A stretch of 17,669 bases of DNA from an uncultured Clostridia bacterium (GTDB lineage: Bacteria; Bacillota; Clostridia; Peptostreptococcales; Anaerovoracaceae), in the NCBI GenBank assembly GCA_937915045.1, contig CALDNM010000032.1:1-17669 (forward strand). Direction: 5' to 3'. The position numbers and the translations under genes were made by a program. Each line of letters starts with the position of its first letter. Positions within the stretch are counted from its first letter, which is position 1. Positions 7,509 to 14,763 of this stretch are shown here, in pieces. The notes beneath the pieces are model-generated. The model saw nothing but the letters and a program-made list of their open reading frames with translations, was not told the DNA's origin and ran no database searches.

Positions 7509-8510
7509 TCACGGGCAGCATCTTTTGCACGGCACATATCCGTCGTTTATCAATACTTTCCGCTTCCCCTTATATATCTTTTTATTAGATGCCTTTATCT
7601 GCTTTACACTCGGACATGATGGCCTGTGGAATTTACCAGTTGTGATGCAGATAACATATGTCCCTTTGGAAGCGACATTCGCGGAAGATCCTCCTGACGC
7701 GCTGTTATCAGAAGTCGACGAACTGTTCTTCCCTGTCGCGCGGCTTTCTCCCGTCGCGTAATCGATCTTCACTCCGGGCTGGTTGTTATAGGCATAGATA
7801 TTGAAAGATATACCATCGCCTTTATCTTCGACAGATTCCGCTTCCATGTGGACGCCTGAAGCCACTAGATTGTTTTTCTTGTATATCGGCGTGACCTTAT
7901 ACAGTACATGGTTCCCTGTTTCTTTTATGTAATCCGCCGTCATATTCTCGAATGGCAGCATACCCTCTATGTTGAGGAACCTTGTACCTGTGATCAGATT
8001 CCTAGCGTTCGCGTTCTCGCCCGTGAGCTGATATCCGATCAAGTGACATCTGTTATACAGATATTTTCCGCTGACGAAATCATATTTGATAAGGTGCCAT
8101 CCTGTAGGCCTGACGCTCCCTATACTCCCGCGTTCTCCGTCAGGCATAAGATTTTTCCCTATACACGCTTTTGCTGTGCCGCACCTTCCCAAGCTGTCGA
8201 GATCGCTGTAATGTTCATATGATTTTTTCTTGAGTTCAGATTTTTTGAAGTCGGGCTTGCCGTGTTTTATGTTCACATACGCTTTGCCCGAAAACTTCGG
8301 TATCTTTCCAAGAGAGACTGCCTTCTCTGTTTTCACGGCAGGTCCTGATGTTTCCTGACTGCTCTCCTCCGCGGCTGACGAAGTCGAAGAAGGCACAGAA
8401 GAGCTGCTGCCCGAAGTGCCTGACATACCGCAGCCGGTCAGCGCGAGAATGAGCGCCAAACTCATTACTGCGAAAAATTTATTCCATTTCCTCATCCCCG
8501 GTTTTTTCAT
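7509..8510 (-). CDS. Secreted lipoprotein DNA/RNA non-specific endonuclease with Ada-like Cys tail
   Basis: This 333-residue protein begins with a lipoprotein signal: a basic MKKPGMRKWNK, a hydrophobic core, then LTGC with lipidated C27. A Ser-rich linker (about 30-57) follows. Residues about 100-250 carry the Endonuclea_NS_2 pattern: a DLDSLGRC entry, YNRCHLIGYQL (152-162) with catalytic H156, then NLITGTRFLN (171-180), whose Asn residues fit the metal/active-site positions. A second Ser-rich linker leads to a C-terminal module (about 284-333) with H295, C299, C328 and C331. Its layout, FHRPSC...GYVPCKRC, is the metal-binding pattern seen at the ends of some secreted Firmicute nucleases. The probable role is degrading extracellular DNA or RNA for nutrients or DNA uptake. 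The start codon overlaps the preceding gene's stop (ATGA), implying translational coupling, with GAGGA about 12 bases upstream. Confidence 0.9.
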   Translation of the reverse strand: MKKPGMRKWNKFFAVMSLALILALTGCGMSGTSGSSSSVPSSTSSAAEESSQETSGPAVKTEKAVSLGKIPKFSGKAYVNIKHGKPDFKKSELKKKSYEHYSDLDSLGRCGTAKACIGKNLMPDGERGSIGSVRPTGWHLIKYDFVSGKYLYNRCHLIGYQLTGENANARNLITGTRFLNIEGMLPFENMTADYIKETGNHVLYKVTPIYKKNNLVASGVHMEAESVEDKGDGISFNIYAYNNQPGVKIDYATGESRATGKNSSSTSDNSASGGSSANVASKGTYVICITTGKFHRPSCPSVKQIKASNKKIYKGKRKVLINDGYVPCKRCCP

Positions 8511-8920
8511 CTCATATATACTTCCTCTGTTATTTTATCGTGAGATGTGCCGGCGAAATCGCGCGCGGCGCTTACTTTCCATCCATGCTCTTCAAGCGGT
8601 ATATCAAAAAGAAGATCAGACGGATATGCTCTGTTCCATCTGTAGAGCATTATCATCTCTATCCGGTCTTCATATGCTCCAGGCTGTATATCCTCCGTAA
8701 AGCAATAGTCGCCCTTTCCCGCTTCAGTTAAAGGATCCGGTGAAATCATGAGATTCCCCGGTTTTTCCGATACGAAAATTTTCTCTGAATACTTATCCAT
8801 CCAGAGTTTTTTCCCGGCGGTGATCCCGATGATGTGCTTCGTCAGAACGCTGTCTCTGCTCTGCCGCCTGCCGTTGAACATCATCCCGCCGCCGTCATCT
8901 ATACACGCTATAAGTATCAT
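8507..8920 (-). CDS. Small conserved protein of unknown function (137 aa)
   Basis: A 137-residue soluble protein with no signal peptide. It has the conserved-looking segments MILIACIDDGGGMMFNGRRQ at the start, KLWMDKYSEKIF in the middle, GDYCFTED, and RWNRAYPSDLLFDIPLEEHG near the end. I recognise this as a small family common in Clostridia, sometimes labelled ribonuclease Z in annotations. None of the HxHxDH metallo-beta-lactamase signature of true RNase Z is present, so I do not adopt that name. The N-terminal strand-then-Asp-x-x-x-Gly pattern is faintly like dihydrofolate reductase, but no catalytic set can be assigned. The ATG at 8918-8920 has a GGAGAGG site with proper spacing. Its stop overlaps the nuclease start by 4 bp, so the two are co-translated; whether they work together is unknown. 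Confidence 0.8.
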   Translation of the reverse strand: MILIACIDDGGGMMFNGRRQSRDSVLTKHIIGITAGKKLWMDKYSEKIFVSEKPGNLMISPDPLTEAGKGDYCFTEDIQPGAYEDRIEMIMLYRWNRAYPSDLLFDIPLEEHGWKVSAARDFAGTSHDKITEEVYMR

Positions 8921-8945
8921 CCCGGCCTCTCCGATCTCACATAAA

Positions 8946-8969
8946 TAATGATATATTACTCTATCATTA
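8946..8969. repeat. 8-bp perfect inverted repeat near the small-protein promoter
   Basis: TAATGATA and TATCATTA form perfect 8-bp arms separated by 8 bases. The repeat begins in the predicted -10 box and extends downstream over the predicted transcription start. It could be an operator for a dimeric regulator. AT-only arms with no GC clamp and no following U-run make a terminator unlikely. Confidence 0.35.
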
Positions 8970-8994
8970 TATTACATCAGAGGATGAGATTCCA
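8966..8994 (-). promoter_or_regulatory. Candidate promoter for the small protein/nuclease operon
   Basis: The minus strand has a perfect TATAAT (8966-8971) preceded, after 17 bases, by TGGAAT (8989-8994), a 3-of-6 match to -35. The predicted start near 8959 would give a leader of about 39 nt. Confidence 0.45.
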
Positions 8995-9007
8995 TACCGA
9001 AGGAAGA

Positions 9008-10291
9008 TCAGTCGTCATCATATTCGTCATCATCTTCATAGTCATGCCCGTGCTGATGCTGCGCGCCGGGAGCCGCTGACTCATTATCCTGTCCCGAAGA
9101 AGATGATGAAGAAGACGAACTCGAGCTCACACCGAGAGCGTCAGCGACAGCTTCCATTATGCCGTTGCTGCTGTATGTAGCGCCTGACACTGCGGAAACA
9201 TCTGTCGACTGTTTATTAATTATCTCAGAAATGACTGTGTTTTTCGCTTCATCGAAATATTCCTGATCGTCGCTGTAAGAAACTATATCTATCGATTTGA
9301 TATAACCATTCGATACTTTGACGCTGACCTCAGTCGTACCGCGATATCCTGTACCTGATCCTGTATGAGTCCCGTCAGTATACTTGCCTTTTTTCGTTTC
9401 AGAAGAAGACGATGACTGGCTGGAAGATACGCCGCTTCCCTGATCCGCAAGAACAGTCGAGGCAGTATTTCCCGCGAAATACAGGCCCGATATCGCTATC
9501 ACAGATATCGCGGCAGCCGCTGCCGGTTTCGGGTCCGCTTTCACATTCGCTCTCGGACACGCGTCCGCGCATTTGAAGCAGTCGATACATTCTCCGGAAG
9601 ACACTTTATCCGTCTGATAGAGCGGTATGCCCATGGTGCAGTTGTTTGTGCATATCCTGCACGCTCCGCAGCCTTCTCTGTTTTTCTTTATTTTGAAAGG
9701 TCTCACCTTGGAAACGATCGCGTATATCGCCCCCATCGGACAGATATATCTGCAGAAAAATCTTTCAAAGAAAAGCGAGCCGATGATAATCACAAGGAGC
9801 AGCGCTCCGCCTATCGAGATGAGCCCCGAAAAATCCGTTATGCTTGTGAACTTGGTCACTGTGAAATACATACCGAATACCGCCCACGGATCCCATCCGC
9901 TGTCTATCGTCACGACGCCGAGCAGCCATACGAACACTATAATGAATACCAGGAACACGTACTTGAAATATTTCAGCACACGGTCCGCGTTTTCACTTAC
10001 CTTTATCCTGTGTCCGAATGTTTTGCCGGAAATGGACCACATCAGATCCTGCATCGCGCCGAAGCTGCAGAAAAATCCGCAGAAAAACCTTCCGAGCAGT
10101 ATCGTCGCCGGCACTGTCGCTGCCAGCAGTATAAGCGCTCGCGTGATCCCCGAACTGCTGCCTGCCGGGATAGCTTTTACAAGCGTCCCGACTGCCGCGA
10201 ACGATGAGGCAAAAAGCCCCGGTATGAGTATAAATGACACGAGCTGTACAACGCGCCTTATTATATTTACCACACTATATGATTTCCCCAT
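9008..10291 (-). CDS. NapH/NosR-like membrane 4Fe-4S protein fused to an FMN-binding domain
   Basis: A predicted 427-residue transmembrane electron carrier. Hydrophobic segments lie at about 14-38, 49-70, 108-129, 157-179 and 257-278. Two CX3C pairs, C71/C75 and C180/C184 (FFCRYICPMG), flank the core as in NapH/NosR-type proteins. Two 4Fe-4S clusters follow: C208, C211, C214, C218 and C235, C238, C241, C245. After the last membrane segment and a Ser-rich linker comes an FMN_bind domain (about 303-387) with SGATYSSNG, where T372 is the expected covalent FMN site. The end has a tract of 11 Ser and a His/Asp/Glu tail. The inferred topology puts the iron-sulfur clusters in the cytoplasm and FMN outside, moving electrons across the membrane; the terminal acceptor is unknown. 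The ATG at 10289-10291 follows AAGGGGGT and overlaps apbE by 17 bases. Confidence 0.9.
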   Translation of the reverse strand: MGKSYSVVNIIRRVVQLVSFILIPGLFASSFAAVGTLVKAIPAGSSSGITRALILLAATVPATILLGRFFCGFFCSFGAMQDLMWSISGKTFGHRIKVSENADRVLKYFKYVFLVFIIVFVWLLGVVTIDSGWDPWAVFGMYFTVTKFTSITDFSGLISIGGALLLVIIIGSLFFERFFCRYICPMGAIYAIVSKVRPFKIKKNREGCGACRICTNNCTMGIPLYQTDKVSSGECIDCFKCADACPRANVKADPKPAAAAAISVIAISGLYFAGNTASTVLADQGSGVSSSQSSSSSETKKGKYTDGTHTGSGTGYRGTTEVSVKVSNGYIKSIDIVSYSDDQEYFDEAKNTVISEIINKQSTDVSAVSGATYSSNGIMEAVADALGVSSSSSSSSSSSGQDNESAAPGAQHQHGHDYEDDDEYDDD

Positions 10292-11219
10292 TTTTTACCC
10301 CCTTAGTCGCAAACATATTTCCATTCCTGAGAATGAAGAGACCTTCTGTCCCGTTTGCCCGCATAAGTTCATACCCTTTTTCTATTCCTTCGATAAATAC
10401 CGCCGTAGAAAGCGCGTCCAGTTCAAGCGCGCTGCCGCCTGTAAGTGTCACCCCCGCGATATCGTTACGTGCAGGCATCCCTGTACGTGGATCGATTATA
10501 TGGTGATAAAGCACACCATTCTTCATAAAAGACTTTTCGTAAGAACCGGATGTCACAACAGCTTTGCCTGCCGTTTTCAGTGTCCATACAGGTCCCGCGG
10601 ATCTTCCCGCCGGATCGCATATCCCCACTTTATGTTCCACGTCCAGCACTACCACCGTTCCTCCGAAATCTATAATGGCATCTGTCAGTCCTTCTTCTCT
10701 CAGCATTCCGGCAGCTCTGTCAGCCGCCGCTCCTTTTGCTATCGAGCCCAGGTCTATCTGCTGTCCTTTTTTTGACAGCCCTATCTCATACTGAGACTCA
10801 TCTGTGATCTTTGTGATGATACCTTTATATCCCACAAGCGAACGGGCGCTTTTTATTTCACGCCTGCCGGGGATGAATGCGCCTTTCTTTCCTATCCCCC
10901 AAAGCTGTGACAGAGGACGCGTAGTTATATCGAACGCCCCGCCCGTGATCTCACTGTAATGACGTGCCGCCTTCACTATTTCAAACGTATCCGAACTCAC
11001 CGGCACAGTGTTTTCTCCCGAAGCCGCGTTCACGGCTGAGATCTCACTGTCCGATTTAAAGACCGACATCCTGTCATCCATGCTTTCGACCATATCTTCG
11101 ATATCATCGAGCAGAACGGATACTCGTTCTTTGTCCGCGCTTCCTGAAAGCGGAAGCGTTATCCTGTTTACAGTGCCAAGAGCACTGAATATCTTCATCA
11201 TCTCTTTCATAGTCTGCAT
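10275..11219 (-). CDS. apbE: FAD:protein FMN transferase (ApbE family)
   Basis: ApbE takes FMN from FAD and attaches it to a Ser/Thr in FMN-binding domains. The 314 residues carry the family signatures: FSALGTVNRITL at 11-22, GGAFDITTRPL at 93-103, IDLGSIAKGAAAD at 155-167, IIDFGG at 182-187, VTSGSYEKSF at 222-231, HHIIDPRTG at 239-247, and LDALSTAVF at 267-275 with Mg-site residues D268 and T272. The 3' end overlaps the FMN-binding gene by 17 bases, strongly suggesting that protein is its substrate. Unlike most Gram-positive ApbE proteins, no signal peptide or lipobox is visible. The start is uncertain: ATG at 11219 has no ribosome site, and in-frame ATGs at 11210, 11201 and 11198 are alternatives, the last two after AAAGAG. 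A strong terminator lies just upstream. Confidence 0.93.
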   Translation of the reverse strand: MQTMKEMMKIFSALGTVNRITLPLSGSADKERVSVLLDDIEDMVESMDDRMSVFKSDSEISAVNAASGENTVPVSSDTFEIVKAARHYSEITGGAFDITTRPLSQLWGIGKKGAFIPGRREIKSARSLVGYKGIITKITDESQYEIGLSKKGQQIDLGSIAKGAAADRAAGMLREEGLTDAIIDFGGTVVVLDVEHKVGICDPAGRSAGPVWTLKTAGKAVVTSGSYEKSFMKNGVLYHHIIDPRTGMPARNDIAGVTLTGGSALELDALSTAVFIEGIEKGYELMRANGTEGLFILRNGNMFATKGVKNGEII

Positions 11220-11222
11220 TTT

Positions 11223-11251
11223 ATCGTACGAATATGAAATGAAACTGAAAA
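11223..11251 (-). promoter_or_regulatory. Possible apbE promoter overlapping the terminator U-run
   Basis: TTTTCA (11246-11251) and TACGAT (11223-11228) on the minus strand are 17 bases apart, each matching 4 of 6 consensus bases. The predicted start, near 11216, falls in the first ATG. Translation would then be leaderless or begin at a later ATG. This is the only promoter-like pair I see between the terminator and the gene. Confidence 0.3.
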
Positions 11252-11280
11252 AAACTCTTTCGTTAAAAAAAACGAAAGAG
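11248..11280 (-). terminator. Rho-independent terminator after the FN3 gene
   Basis: The minus-strand RNA forms a perfect 10-bp stem, CTCTTTCGTT with AACGAAAGAG, around a six-U loop, followed by seven U. It starts 27 bases after the FN3 stop codon and ends 28 bases before the first apbE ATG. Confidence 0.9.
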
Positions 11281-11307
11281 CCTTTATATGATCTTAGCTG
11301 TGGTTTT

Positions 11308-12489
11308 TTATAAATCTTCGAGAAGTTCGTTCAGGATCTTATAGTACTGCGTGAAATCCACAGCGTACCCTGTACATTTATTATCCTTGAGACTCAGTAC
11401 CATGTATGTAGGATTATTATTGTACTTGCACGGTACGACAATGAGCCCGTCTTCATTGTAATCGAATGGCGCGTCCGCCTCAGTGCGCGGTGCTTTTGCT
11501 TTCATCGTGACCGTCACCGTATCTCCCGGCTCGATCGACATGCTCCCGTCATAAGTCTGGGCCGCGCCGCCATTTACCGAATAACTCTCTATGGTCATAT
11601 GCGATGTCTTTCCCCAGAGCTTATCAAAGTAGAAAACATTCACCGGTCCTTTTTCAAGTTCCTCATTTATCGTTCTCTGCGCGATCGTGTTCGATGGTAT
11701 CATCGAGAGCGAGTAGTTATATTTGCTCGCGCTCAGCGTCACCGTGAATCCCGTGATCTGACCGTCCGCGTCTTTGGCACCCGGCGTGACAGAAGCTTTC
11801 GCTTCACCAACACCATTTTTCGCCGTCCCGCTTTTCACCGCCGACCACGCGCCATAATACGTCTTGCCGCCTGTTACCCTATAACCTCTGACTTTATACC
11901 AGTAAGTCATATTCCCTGTGACAGTATTGTCTTTATTGATTATGAGATAATCATCTTTTGAATTCCCGACAGTCTTGATCAGAGTGAACGGGCCGTTCTC
12001 TGACTCCGCCCTGTATATTTCATAACCTTTGAACTGATCCCTCTCATTCCATTTCTGGACGAGATATCCGTGAGTGCCTCCCGTGATCACGGAAAGTCCC
12101 GAGACTTTTTCAGCTCCCGCGATCGCTTTTTTCGCGTAAGAATATCTTCCATAGACTTTCTTGCCGTTCAAATTTCTATACGCTCTCACTTTATAGTAAT
12201 ACGTGGTATTCTTTTTGAGCCCGCTGTTCGTATATGAACGCTTTGCCGTTTGTTTTATCTTTTTGTATTTCCCGGAAGTGCCCGTCCTGCGGTACAGCAA
12301 GTAACCTTTTGCTTTCTTTGCTTTTGTCCAGCTGACTTTCACCGACGAACAGCTCTTTGTCACTGTTGTCACGGTGACTTTCCCCGGTCTCTGTACAGAT
12401 GCCGCGTTCACTGCTCCGGCAGGAACGATCGTAAACACCATTGCTGCTGACAGAAGCGCCGCGAGCATGACTTTCTTAGCTTTTTTCAT
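11308..12489 (-). CDS. Secreted protein with two fibronectin type III domains
   Basis: A 393-residue exported protein. The signal peptide has a basic MKKAKK, a hydrophobic core, and a likely cut after VNAA (about residue 30). Two FN3-like repeats follow (about 35-124 and 127-224). Each shows the VSWxxxxxxxGYxxYR and TxYxYKVRxYR pattern; the first is very Lys/Arg-rich. The C-terminal region (about 230-393) looks beta-rich and contains SIEPGDTVTVTMKAKAP; I do not recognise it as a named domain. No lipobox, LPxTG motif or C-terminal membrane helix is visible, so the protein is probably released or loosely wall-bound. Its function is unknown; FN3 repeats usually serve as spacers or in binding carbohydrate or protein. 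The ATG at 12487-12489 follows AAGGATGAG. The gene ends at a strong terminator and has a hairpin in its leader, so it is probably monocistronic. Confidence 0.82.
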   Translation of the reverse strand: MKKAKKVMLAALLSAAMVFTIVPAGAVNAASVQRPGKVTVTTVTKSCSSVKVSWTKAKKAKGYLLYRRTGTSGKYKKIKQTAKRSYTNSGLKKNTTYYYKVRAYRNLNGKKVYGRYSYAKKAIAGAEKVSGLSVITGGTHGYLVQKWNERDQFKGYEIYRAESENGPFTLIKTVGNSKDDYLIINKDNTVTGNMTYWYKVRGYRVTGGKTYYGAWSAVKSGTAKNGVGEAKASVTPGAKDADGQITGFTVTLSASKYNYSLSMIPSNTIAQRTINEELEKGPVNVFYFDKLWGKTSHMTIESYSVNGGAAQTYDGSMSIEPGDTVTVTMKAKAPRTEADAPFDYNEDGLIVVPCKYNNNPTYMVLSLKDNKCTGYAVDFTQYYKILNELLEDL

Positions 12490-12525
12490 TGGATCTCATC
12501 CTTTCAAACACATATCATTATTCAT

Positions 12526-12558
12526 AAAAAATAGGAGCAAGTCCCCTCACTCCTATTT
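12526..12558 (-). terminator. Hairpin plus U-run in the leader of the FN3 gene (terminator or attenuator)
   Basis: AAATAGGAG and CTCCTATTT form a perfect 9-bp stem (minus strand) around a 12-base loop, followed by further U residues. It may end the upstream regulator/kinase transcript. It also lies downstream of the only good FN3 promoter candidate, so it may act as an attenuator. A second ATAGGAGT, 12 bases upstream, could compete for the same 3' arm. Confidence 0.6.
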
Positions 12559-12579
12559 GAACTCCTATAAATCGATAGT

Positions 12580-12588
12580 ATCATAGCA
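12580..12588 (-). promoter_or_regulatory. Extended -10 promoter candidate for the FN3 gene
   Basis: The minus strand reads TGCTATGAT: TATGAT with the upstream TG of an extended -10 element. No convincing -35 is present. The predicted start near 12573 would give an 80-90 nt leader that includes the hairpin. Confidence 0.45.
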
Positions 12589-12639
12589 CAATATAATTGT
12601 CATCTGATTTGCTTTTGAAAAAGTATAACAATTATGTCA

Positions 12640-14007
12640 TCATAATCTGACTGTGAATCTGCTTCCTTCCCCCGGCGTGCTTTCTGCTGTGATCTCACCG
12701 CCATGCGCTTCAGTTATCCACTTCGCCATAGAAAGTCCCAGTCCGAAACTGTTCCCGTCTTCGGTGCGCGATCTGTCGGCCTTGTAGAAACGGTCAAAAA
12801 TACCCGGGATATCATCCGCCTTGATACCTATGCCGTTATCTTCAACTATTATGACAGGCCCGGAGCCCGAAGCGCCCGCGCCGAGAGACAACTTTACATA
12901 AGATCCTCCGGCCGCGCCATTCTGACTGTACTTTATCCCATTCGTTATCAGATTGACAAGAAGTCTCATCATCATCGTCTGATCACCGTTGTATATGATG
13001 CCCTTATCTATCTCTCCTTCTAGTTTCACGTTTTTTTCATCGGCGACATATGATAATTCATCTATGACGCTTACGCAAAGCGAAGAAAGATCGAACTCTT
13101 CTTTTTCCAGTGCCGCTCCCTTATCCATGCTCCTGCTGAGCTGAAGGAGCTGCTGTATCAGCGACATCGTCCTTACGCACTGCTTCTTTATGCTCTCAAT
13201 AGATTCTTTATACTGCTCCTGTGAACGGTTTTCCTCAAGGATATATTCGCATTCAGCGAGAACTACCGATACCGGTGTCCTGAGCTCGTGCGAAACATCG
13301 GATGAAAACTGCTTCTCTGAATCGAACGCTTTTTCAAGCCTGTCCATCATCTGATTCAGCGTGACCGTCAGGTAATAAAGCTCATCTCTGCTTTCACCAA
13401 GAGGCAAACGTTTCGCGAAGTCATTCTCCCCGCTTATATCATCCGCTGCCGAGGTTATCTCCGCAATAGGCTGGAACGATTTTTTCGTTATACGCCGTCC
13501 GAACAGTATCGCGAGCAGAATGATCACCGGCAGTATCATCAGCATAAAGATCATTATCGATCTGCCTGCCATTACTGACGTATCCATATTGTATACTCCG
13601 CGTACCCAAACGCCGCCTATGCCCTTCCCATACTTCGTATAAAGATCGTAAACCATGTACTTCTCGCCGCCGGATGTGATCTCACGGCAGCTGTCGTTCT
13701 TGAGCGCCGCGTTTTCAGGAAATGATCCGGGCACAGATCCTCTGATAAGTTTCCCCTTATTCGAGTATACTGACAGCGCGACTCCCTTTTTATACAGATC
13801 CAGATCATCATCGATATCAAGTTTCCCGTGCTCCTGTTCGATATCTTCAAAAGAACTCTGGACAGTCTTTATCAAATTCGACTTCGTGGTCGTTTTTGTC
13901 TGATAATCCATAGTGATCAGAAATGCGGCGACAAGGATCACCGCGACGGCAATAAGCACCGCCGAGTAATATATCGTCACCTTGTTTTTTATCGACAGAT
14001 TTTTCAT
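12640..14007 (-). CDS. Membrane sensor histidine kinase of a two-component system
   Basis: A 455-residue kinase of the usual two-membrane-segment type. TM1 is about 12-34 and TM2 about 150-169. Between them is an extracellular sensor region of about 115 residues (35-149). A HAMP linker (about 171-225) follows, then HisKA with VSHELRTPVS and phospho-acceptor H240. The ATPase domain has N-box residues around N352/N356, the G1 motif VEDNGIGI with D390, F-box FDRFYKADRSR at 404-414, and the G2 motif FGLGLSMAKW at 421-430. The sequence ends normally at SRFTVRL. It overlaps the response-regulator stop by 4 bp (ATGA), implying coupled translation. The sensor region has no domain I recognise. The divergent PepSY gene suggests signals at the cell envelope, as inferred for YkoGH-like systems. 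Confidence 0.94.
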   Translation of the reverse strand: MKNLSIKNKVTIYYSAVLIAVAVILVAAFLITMDYQTKTTTKSNLIKTVQSSFEDIEQEHGKLDIDDDLDLYKKGVALSVYSNKGKLIRGSVPGSFPENAALKNDSCREITSGGEKYMVYDLYTKYGKGIGGVWVRGVYNMDTSVMAGRSIMIFMLMILPVIILLAILFGRRITKKSFQPIAEITSAADDISGENDFAKRLPLGESRDELYYLTVTLNQMMDRLEKAFDSEKQFSSDVSHELRTPVSVVLAECEYILEENRSQEQYKESIESIKKQCVRTMSLIQQLLQLSRSMDKGAALEKEEFDLSSLCVSVIDELSYVADEKNVKLEGEIDKGIIYNGDQTMMMRLLVNLITNGIKYSQNGAAGGSYVKLSLGAGASGSGPVIIVEDNGIGIKADDIPGIFDRFYKADRSRTEDGNSFGLGLSMAKWITEAHGGEITAESTPGEGSRFTVRL

Positions 14008-14672
14008 CTTATCACATACCCCATCCCTCTTATTGTAGTAATGAGTTTTTCGTCGAACCCGTCATCGATCTTTCCGCGTATGTTCCTTATATATACTTCT
14101 ACGATATTGCTGCTTCCCGCATAGTCGTAATTCCATACATGGTGTTCTATCTTATCTCTTGACAGCACTATGCCGCGATTATGCATCAGATATTCGAGTA
14201 TCGCGAACTCTTTCGCTGTGAGCGATATCTCTCGTCCCTCTCTCACCGCGATCTTTTTATCTCTGTCCAGTGTAAGGGGACCAGCCGTGAGAGTATTATC
14301 GAGCTGCTCCACTCCGTTCCTGCGGATCATGACTCTGATCCTCGCTGAAAGTTCGTCGAGCGAAAACGGTTTCGTAAGATAATCATCAGCACCGAGATCG
14401 AGCCCCCTGACCTTATCTTCTATATCGCTCTTTGCCGTCAGTATAAGAACAGGGACCGTCATCTTCTTCTGTCTCATTTCTTTCAGGACCGTAAATCCAT
14501 CGATGCCCGGAAGCATCACGTCGAGCACTACGGCGTCATATTCCGTCCCGGCGAGATAATCCATTACCTCTCCGCCATCATAACATTTGTCCGTCGCGTA
14601 GCCTTCATCTTTAAGATGTTTCGCGATCGTGCCGCACAGTCTTTTTTCGTCTTCCACTATAAGTATCTTCAT
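14004..14672 (-). CDS. OmpR/PhoB-family response regulator
   Basis: A 222-residue regulator of standard length. The receiver domain has the acidic pocket E7, D8, E9, phospho-acceptor D51 in VVLDVMLPGIDGF, T79 in LILTA, and K101 in YLTKPFS. The C-terminal winged-helix DNA-binding domain (about 125-222) contains LTAKEFAILEYLMHNRGIVL and ends TTIRGMGYVIR, the classical OmpR-family wing. The ATG at 14670-14672 has a very good GGAGGGG site five bases upstream. It forms an operon with the sensor kinase and is divergent from the PepSY gene. Likely targets are its own promoter and the PepSY promoter; this is inferred from the arrangement only. Confidence 0.96.
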   Translation of the reverse strand: MKILIVEDEKRLCGTIAKHLKDEGYATDKCYDGGEVMDYLAGTEYDAVVLDVMLPGIDGFTVLKEMRQKKMTVPVLILTAKSDIEDKVRGLDLGADDYLTKPFSLDELSARIRVMIRRNGVEQLDNTLTAGPLTLDRDKKIAVREGREISLTAKEFAILEYLMHNRGIVLSRDKIEHHVWNYDYAGSSNIVEVYIRNIRGKIDDGFDEKLITTIRGMGYVIR

Positions 14673-14730
14673 ATCAGCCCCTCCGTTATGAATAATGATA
14701 TATGAATAAAATTAATTTTCAATGAAAAAA

Positions 14731-14759
14731 TTCATTTCCTTTTAATCTTCGTATATTAT
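14731..14759 (+). promoter_or_regulatory. PepSY gene promoter candidate
   Basis: TTCATT (14731-14736) and TATTAT (14754-14759) are 17 bases apart, matching the consensus at 3 of 6 and 5 of 6 positions. The -35 forms the right arm of a short inverted repeat, AATGAA/TTCATT, starting at 14721. The leader would be about 47 nt. Confidence 0.45.
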
Positions 14760-14763
14760 TATA
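14758..14763 (-). promoter_or_regulatory. Response-regulator operon -10 candidate, overlapping the PepSY -10
   Basis: The minus strand has a perfect TATAAT here, sharing two bases with the plus-strand -10. No good -35 is seen 16-18 bases upstream, so this promoter may need an activator. The leader would be about 80 nt. Confidence 0.4.

Noticed and set aside
7476..7512. GTGAG/CTCAC plus T-run after the nuclease gene as a terminator
   Set aside because: The stem is only 5 bp with a loop of over 20 bases and overlaps a good extended -10 element, so a promoter is the better reading.
8507..8920. Naming the 137-aa protein ribonuclease Z
   Set aside because: The protein has no HxHxDH metal-binding motif and is far too short for RNase Z; the label appears to be a carried-over misannotation.
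9095..9125. Serine-codon tract as a phase-variable simple repeat
   Set aside because: The 11 serine codons are of several kinds, so there is no regular repeat unit for slippage.
9627..10775. A 382-codon open frame on the plus strand opposite the FMN-protein and apbE genes
   Set aside because: It shadows two well-supported minus-strand genes, has no domain motifs, and crosses their overlap. Its openness comes from the codon bias of the real genes.
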